Shown piece after piece: positions 5,238-6,938 of a stretch of DNA of 6,938 nucleotides. The stretch lies in the NCBI GenBank assembly GCA_022838965.1, contig JALHDK010000108.1, positions 1 to 6,938 on the forward strand, written 5' to 3'. The notes beneath the pieces are model-generated. The model was given only the letters and a program-made list of their open reading frames with translations, was not told the DNA's origin and searched no databases. Every line of letters begins with the position of its first letter. Within the stretch, counting starts at the first letter, position 1. Both the position numbers and the translations under genes were made by a program. This DNA is from Actinomycetales bacterium (lineage in GTDB: Bacteria; Actinomycetota; Actinomycetes; Actinomycetales; Actinomycetaceae).

Positions 5238-5278
5238 CGGATACCACTCGGATACGACGTGGTGTCTCCTCGGATACC
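5238..5278 (+). promoter_or_regulatory. Three phased CGGATAC direct repeats upstream of the lipoprotein gene
   Basis: CGGATAC occurs at 5238-5244, 5249-5255 and 5271-5277. The start-to-start distances are 11 and 22 bases, so all copies sit on the same face of the helix. A partial copy, CGATAC, is at 5321-5326. This is the layout of an operator for a regulator binding as a tandem array. TACCGT (5275-5280) overlaps the third copy and fits TAnnnT, so binding might block or position polymerase. The regulator is unknown. Confidence 0.45.
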
Positions 5279-5326
5279 GTCACCCGTCACAGTCGAGACC
5301 TCGACATCGGCCAACAGCCCCGATAC

Positions 5327-5332
5327 AGGAGG
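5327..5332 (+). promoter_or_regulatory. Shine-Dalgarno of the lipoprotein gene
   Basis: AGGAGG ends 9 bases before the ATG at 5342 and fixes that start, which is also followed directly by the signal peptide. Confidence 0.75.
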
Positions 5333-5341
5333 TTTCTCATC

Positions 5342-5854
5342 ATGAACAACACCAGGCTCGCCGTGTGGCTGGCAACAATGGGGTGTGCGGTGCTCCTCGT
5401 CGCCGGTTGCGGGGGCGTCCAGGGAGACCAGGGCGATGGGACTGGTACTTCGCAACAGAGCGAGAACGCTCCCGGAACGCGAATCCCCGACGGCCGTTAC
5501 GTCCGGGTGGCAACGCTCGAGGATGCCGAGGCAGCAGGCCTCGCCGCGGACCAGACGGTGATCACCGAGTTCGGTCGGGATGGTGAGTTGCCGATGGCCC
5601 TCGAGTTCGAGGGCGATGGTTTCAGGCACTACCTGACCAACGACGCGGCCGTCGAGGAACTGGGCGACCTTGGCACCATCGACTATGACGACGAGGGTAG
5701 GGTCGTCTTCACCAGCGAAAGCACCGGGTGCCCGGGTTGTGTTGGCACGGTGGAGTGGTCGCTCGACGGTGACACACTGACGCTGACTCCTGTCGACCTG
5801 CCCCGCATCGATGCGTTATTCGTCGGCGGTGAGTACACGCGCGACGAAGGGTGA
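5342..5854 (+). CDS. Small secreted lipoprotein of unknown function
   Basis: This 170-residue precursor has a lipoprotein signal peptide: NNTR, a hydrophobic core (about 7-19) and the lipobox VAGC with the lipidated Cys at 23. A Gly/Gln/Asp/Ser-rich flexible spacer (24-48) follows. The mature domain (about 49-170) begins DGRYVRVATLED and is acidic with short alternating beta-like segments (MALEFEGDGF, GRVVFTSE, GTVEWSLDGDTLTLTPVDL), reminiscent of small lipocalin-like or META-like beta-sandwich lipoproteins. I cannot assign a family. A CPGC pair (130-133) could form a disulfide or bind metal. The protein is expected on the outer face of the cytoplasmic membrane. The gene is preceded by phased repeats suggesting specific control, and it converges on the propeller gene with a 17-base gap. 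Confidence 0.85.
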   Translation: MNNTRLAVWLATMGCAVLLVAGCGGVQGDQGDGTGTSQQSENAPGTRIPDGRYVRVATLEDAEAAGLAADQTVITEFGRDGELPMALEFEGDGFRHYLTNDAAVEELGDLGTIDYDDEGRVVFTSESTGCPGCVGTVEWSLDGDTLTLTPVDLPRIDALFVGGEYTRDEG

Positions 5855-5871
5855 CTGCACAGGTCCGGACA

Positions 5872-6938
5872 TCAGCTCGTGCAGGTTGGGCGGTACGGGC
5901 CCAACTCCCGCAGGTAGGCCGCCCACTCCGTGGCCGTCAGGTCGCGGCCGGCGACCCGGCAGGCGGCGGTGCGAAGGGTTTCGGCGTCGAGGCGCCACCA
6001 GGCGATGCCGTCATGGACCGTCGCCAGCAGCGAGTCGCCGCTCGGGTGGAGGTAGGCGGGGTAGATCAAGGGCGCATCGGTGGGAAGAGGATCACCGAGC
6101 CGAATCCAGGATGCGGTGTCATAGACGGACACGGTGTGGTCGTTGGACGTCGCCAGGAGCGTCCTGCCGGCGGCGTCGAAAGCGAGCATGTTGACCTCTC
6201 CCCTGGCGCCGGGGAGGTCGTGGACTGGCTCAAGTGTGACCGGGTCGTAGACGGTCACCTCCCCGCCGCGGGCACCGACCACCGCGGAGGTGGACATGGC
6301 CACCTTGTCAACTCCACGGACCGGACCTGCAAGCCGCTCCCCGGTGGCCCCGTCGTGCAGCGTCAGGCGCCCCACGCCGTCAGCCACCGCGACGACGGCG
6401 AGCCGCGAGCCGTCCGGTGAGGCGGCGAGCCAGGTGACGACTCCGCTCACCGTGAAACTCGGGTCCGTCCGTTCGCCAGTATCGACGTCGAAGGTCCAGA
6501 CCCGGCCGTCGGAGTACGTGCCGTAGTACACACCGCGTTGAGTGGGCCAGAAGTTCTCCTGGGTGAAGTCCAGTGGCTCGATCCGGGTCAACCTTCCGGA
6601 ACGCGCGTCGAAGTGCCGTACTTCGGAGCTGGGCGTGTGCACGCCCAGGACCGTGTCGGGGTCGATCCATCCCATTCCAACCATTGGCGGCGGGATGTAC
6701 GCGATCCCACGGTCGGCCGCCGGGTCCCACACCACGAACTCGGTCATCTCGTCGAAGTAGACCGCCTCAGTGGGCCGCCTTGCTGCGAGGAAGAGCCGGC
6801 CCTGTGGTTCGAAGCCGTCCATGGTCACATGGCCCTCGGCCACCAGGGTTGTGATCGGTCCGCTCCCGTCCAGTCTCCAGCGTGCGATCACCGGGTCGAA
6901 GGCACCGAACGAGACAAGCTCCCGCTGCCCGGCCGCCA
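5872..6938 (-). CDS. WD40-type beta-propeller, C-terminal part of a large protein (cut by window edge)
   Basis: The frame is open to the right edge and gives the last 354 residues. It shows repeated WD-like blades: FVVWDPAADR, RHFDARSGRL, WTFDVDTGER, LTLHDGATGERL, VTVYDPVTLEPV, VSVYDTASWIRL and WWRLDAETL, several preceded by D-G/A-G/A-S/R-x-L-L/A turns. The end reads ACRVAGRDLTATEWAAYL, then GPYRPTC. This AGR-LT-EW-YL-TC tail closes the WD40 regions of large actinobacterial signalling proteins such as AfsR/BTAD-type regulators and nSTAND/Ser-Thr kinase fusions. The missing N-terminal half would hold the regulator, ATPase or kinase domain, so its role cannot be decided here. A GTG at 6891 is only an internal codon. 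The protein is probably cytoplasmic. Confidence 0.85.
   Translation of the reverse strand, partial: AAGQRELVSFGAFDPVIARWRLDGSGPITTLVAEGHVTMDGFEPQGRLFLAARRPTEAVYFDEMTEFVVWDPAADRGIAYIPPPMVGMGWIDPDTVLGVHTPSSEVRHFDARSGRLTRIEPLDFTQENFWPTQRGVYYGTYSDGRVWTFDVDTGERTDPSFTVSGVVTWLAASPDGSRLAVVAVADGVGRLTLHDGATGERLAGPVRGVDKVAMSTSAVVGARGGEVTVYDPVTLEPVHDLPGARGEVNMLAFDAAGRTLLATSNDHTVSVYDTASWIRLGDPLPTDAPLIYPAYLHPSGDSLLATVHDGIAWWRLDAETLRTAACRVAGRDLTATEWAAYLRELGPYRPTCTS

Noticed and set aside
5851..6420. Plus-strand reading frame opposite the propeller gene.
   Set aside because: It is the complement of WD-like repeats with no start signal or domain. The minus-strand frame has repeated blades and a known C-terminal tail.
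1..6938. CRISPR array, insertion sequence, tRNA or rRNA genes.
   Set aside because: No regularly spaced repeats with spacers, transposase motifs, terminal inverted repeats or tRNA-like cloverleaf sequences were seen on either strand.

Overview
The window is GC-rich DNA (about 70% by eye) with GTG starts, four-base GTGA gene overlaps and strong G/C bias at third codon positions. Three gene families typical of Actinomycetota are present: a deazaflavin (F420) Ddn-like protein, a DUF664 DinB-like protein and a C-terminal WD40 propeller of the kind found on large signalling ATPases. I infer an actinomycete or a deeper-branching actinobacterium. The genus cannot be resolved.

Layout. Bases 1-186 (minus) hold the start of a DsbA/FrnE-type oxidoreductase, cut by the left edge. 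A compact divergent promoter region follows. Bases 251-3031 (plus) form a tight operon: a 16-codon leader-like minicistron, a TrpD homologue with an N-terminal Lrp/AsnC ligand-binding (RAM) domain, a TrpC (indole-glycerol-phosphate synthase) homologue and a TrpF (phosphoribosylanthranilate isomerase) homologue. All three junctions are the same GTGA stop/start overlap, so the proteins are probably made in a coupled fashion. Bases 3032-3186 hold a short coding-like remnant. Then come a small DUF2905 membrane protein (3187-3399), a frameshifted stub of an alpha/beta-hydrolase gene (about 3440-3609) and a DinB/DUF664 gene on the minus strand (3637-4263). After a 280-base divergent intergenic region come a membrane-anchored Ddn-like gene (4544-5092), a 249-base intergenic region with phased CGGATAC repeats, a small lipoprotein gene (5342-5854) and, convergent with it, the C-terminal part of a WD40-type propeller protein (5872-6938, minus) cut by the right edge.

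Main point of interest. The trp-like operon would carry out phosphoribosyl transfer, Amadori rearrangement and ring closure in sequence. General catalytic residues are kept: DE in TrpD, Cys7/Asp147 in TrpF, and the E/K/K/E/N/S set in TrpC. However, aligned from memory to the characterised Sulfolobus TrpD and Thermotoga TrpF, both arginines known to hold the anthranilate carboxylate are replaced (Glu273 in TrpD, Trp38 in TrpF). The TrpD anthranilate-site Asn is Ser, its GTGGD loop has lost the Asp, and TrpC lacks most of its N-terminal extension. Many actinobacteria have no trpF and use PriA instead, so a dedicated TrpF-like gene is itself notable. The inference is that this is a paralogous, possibly amino-acid-sensing, phosphoribosyl pathway acting on an aromatic amine other than anthranilate. 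The alternative is a divergent but ordinary tryptophan branch. The other genes are single-gene units with no evident link to it.
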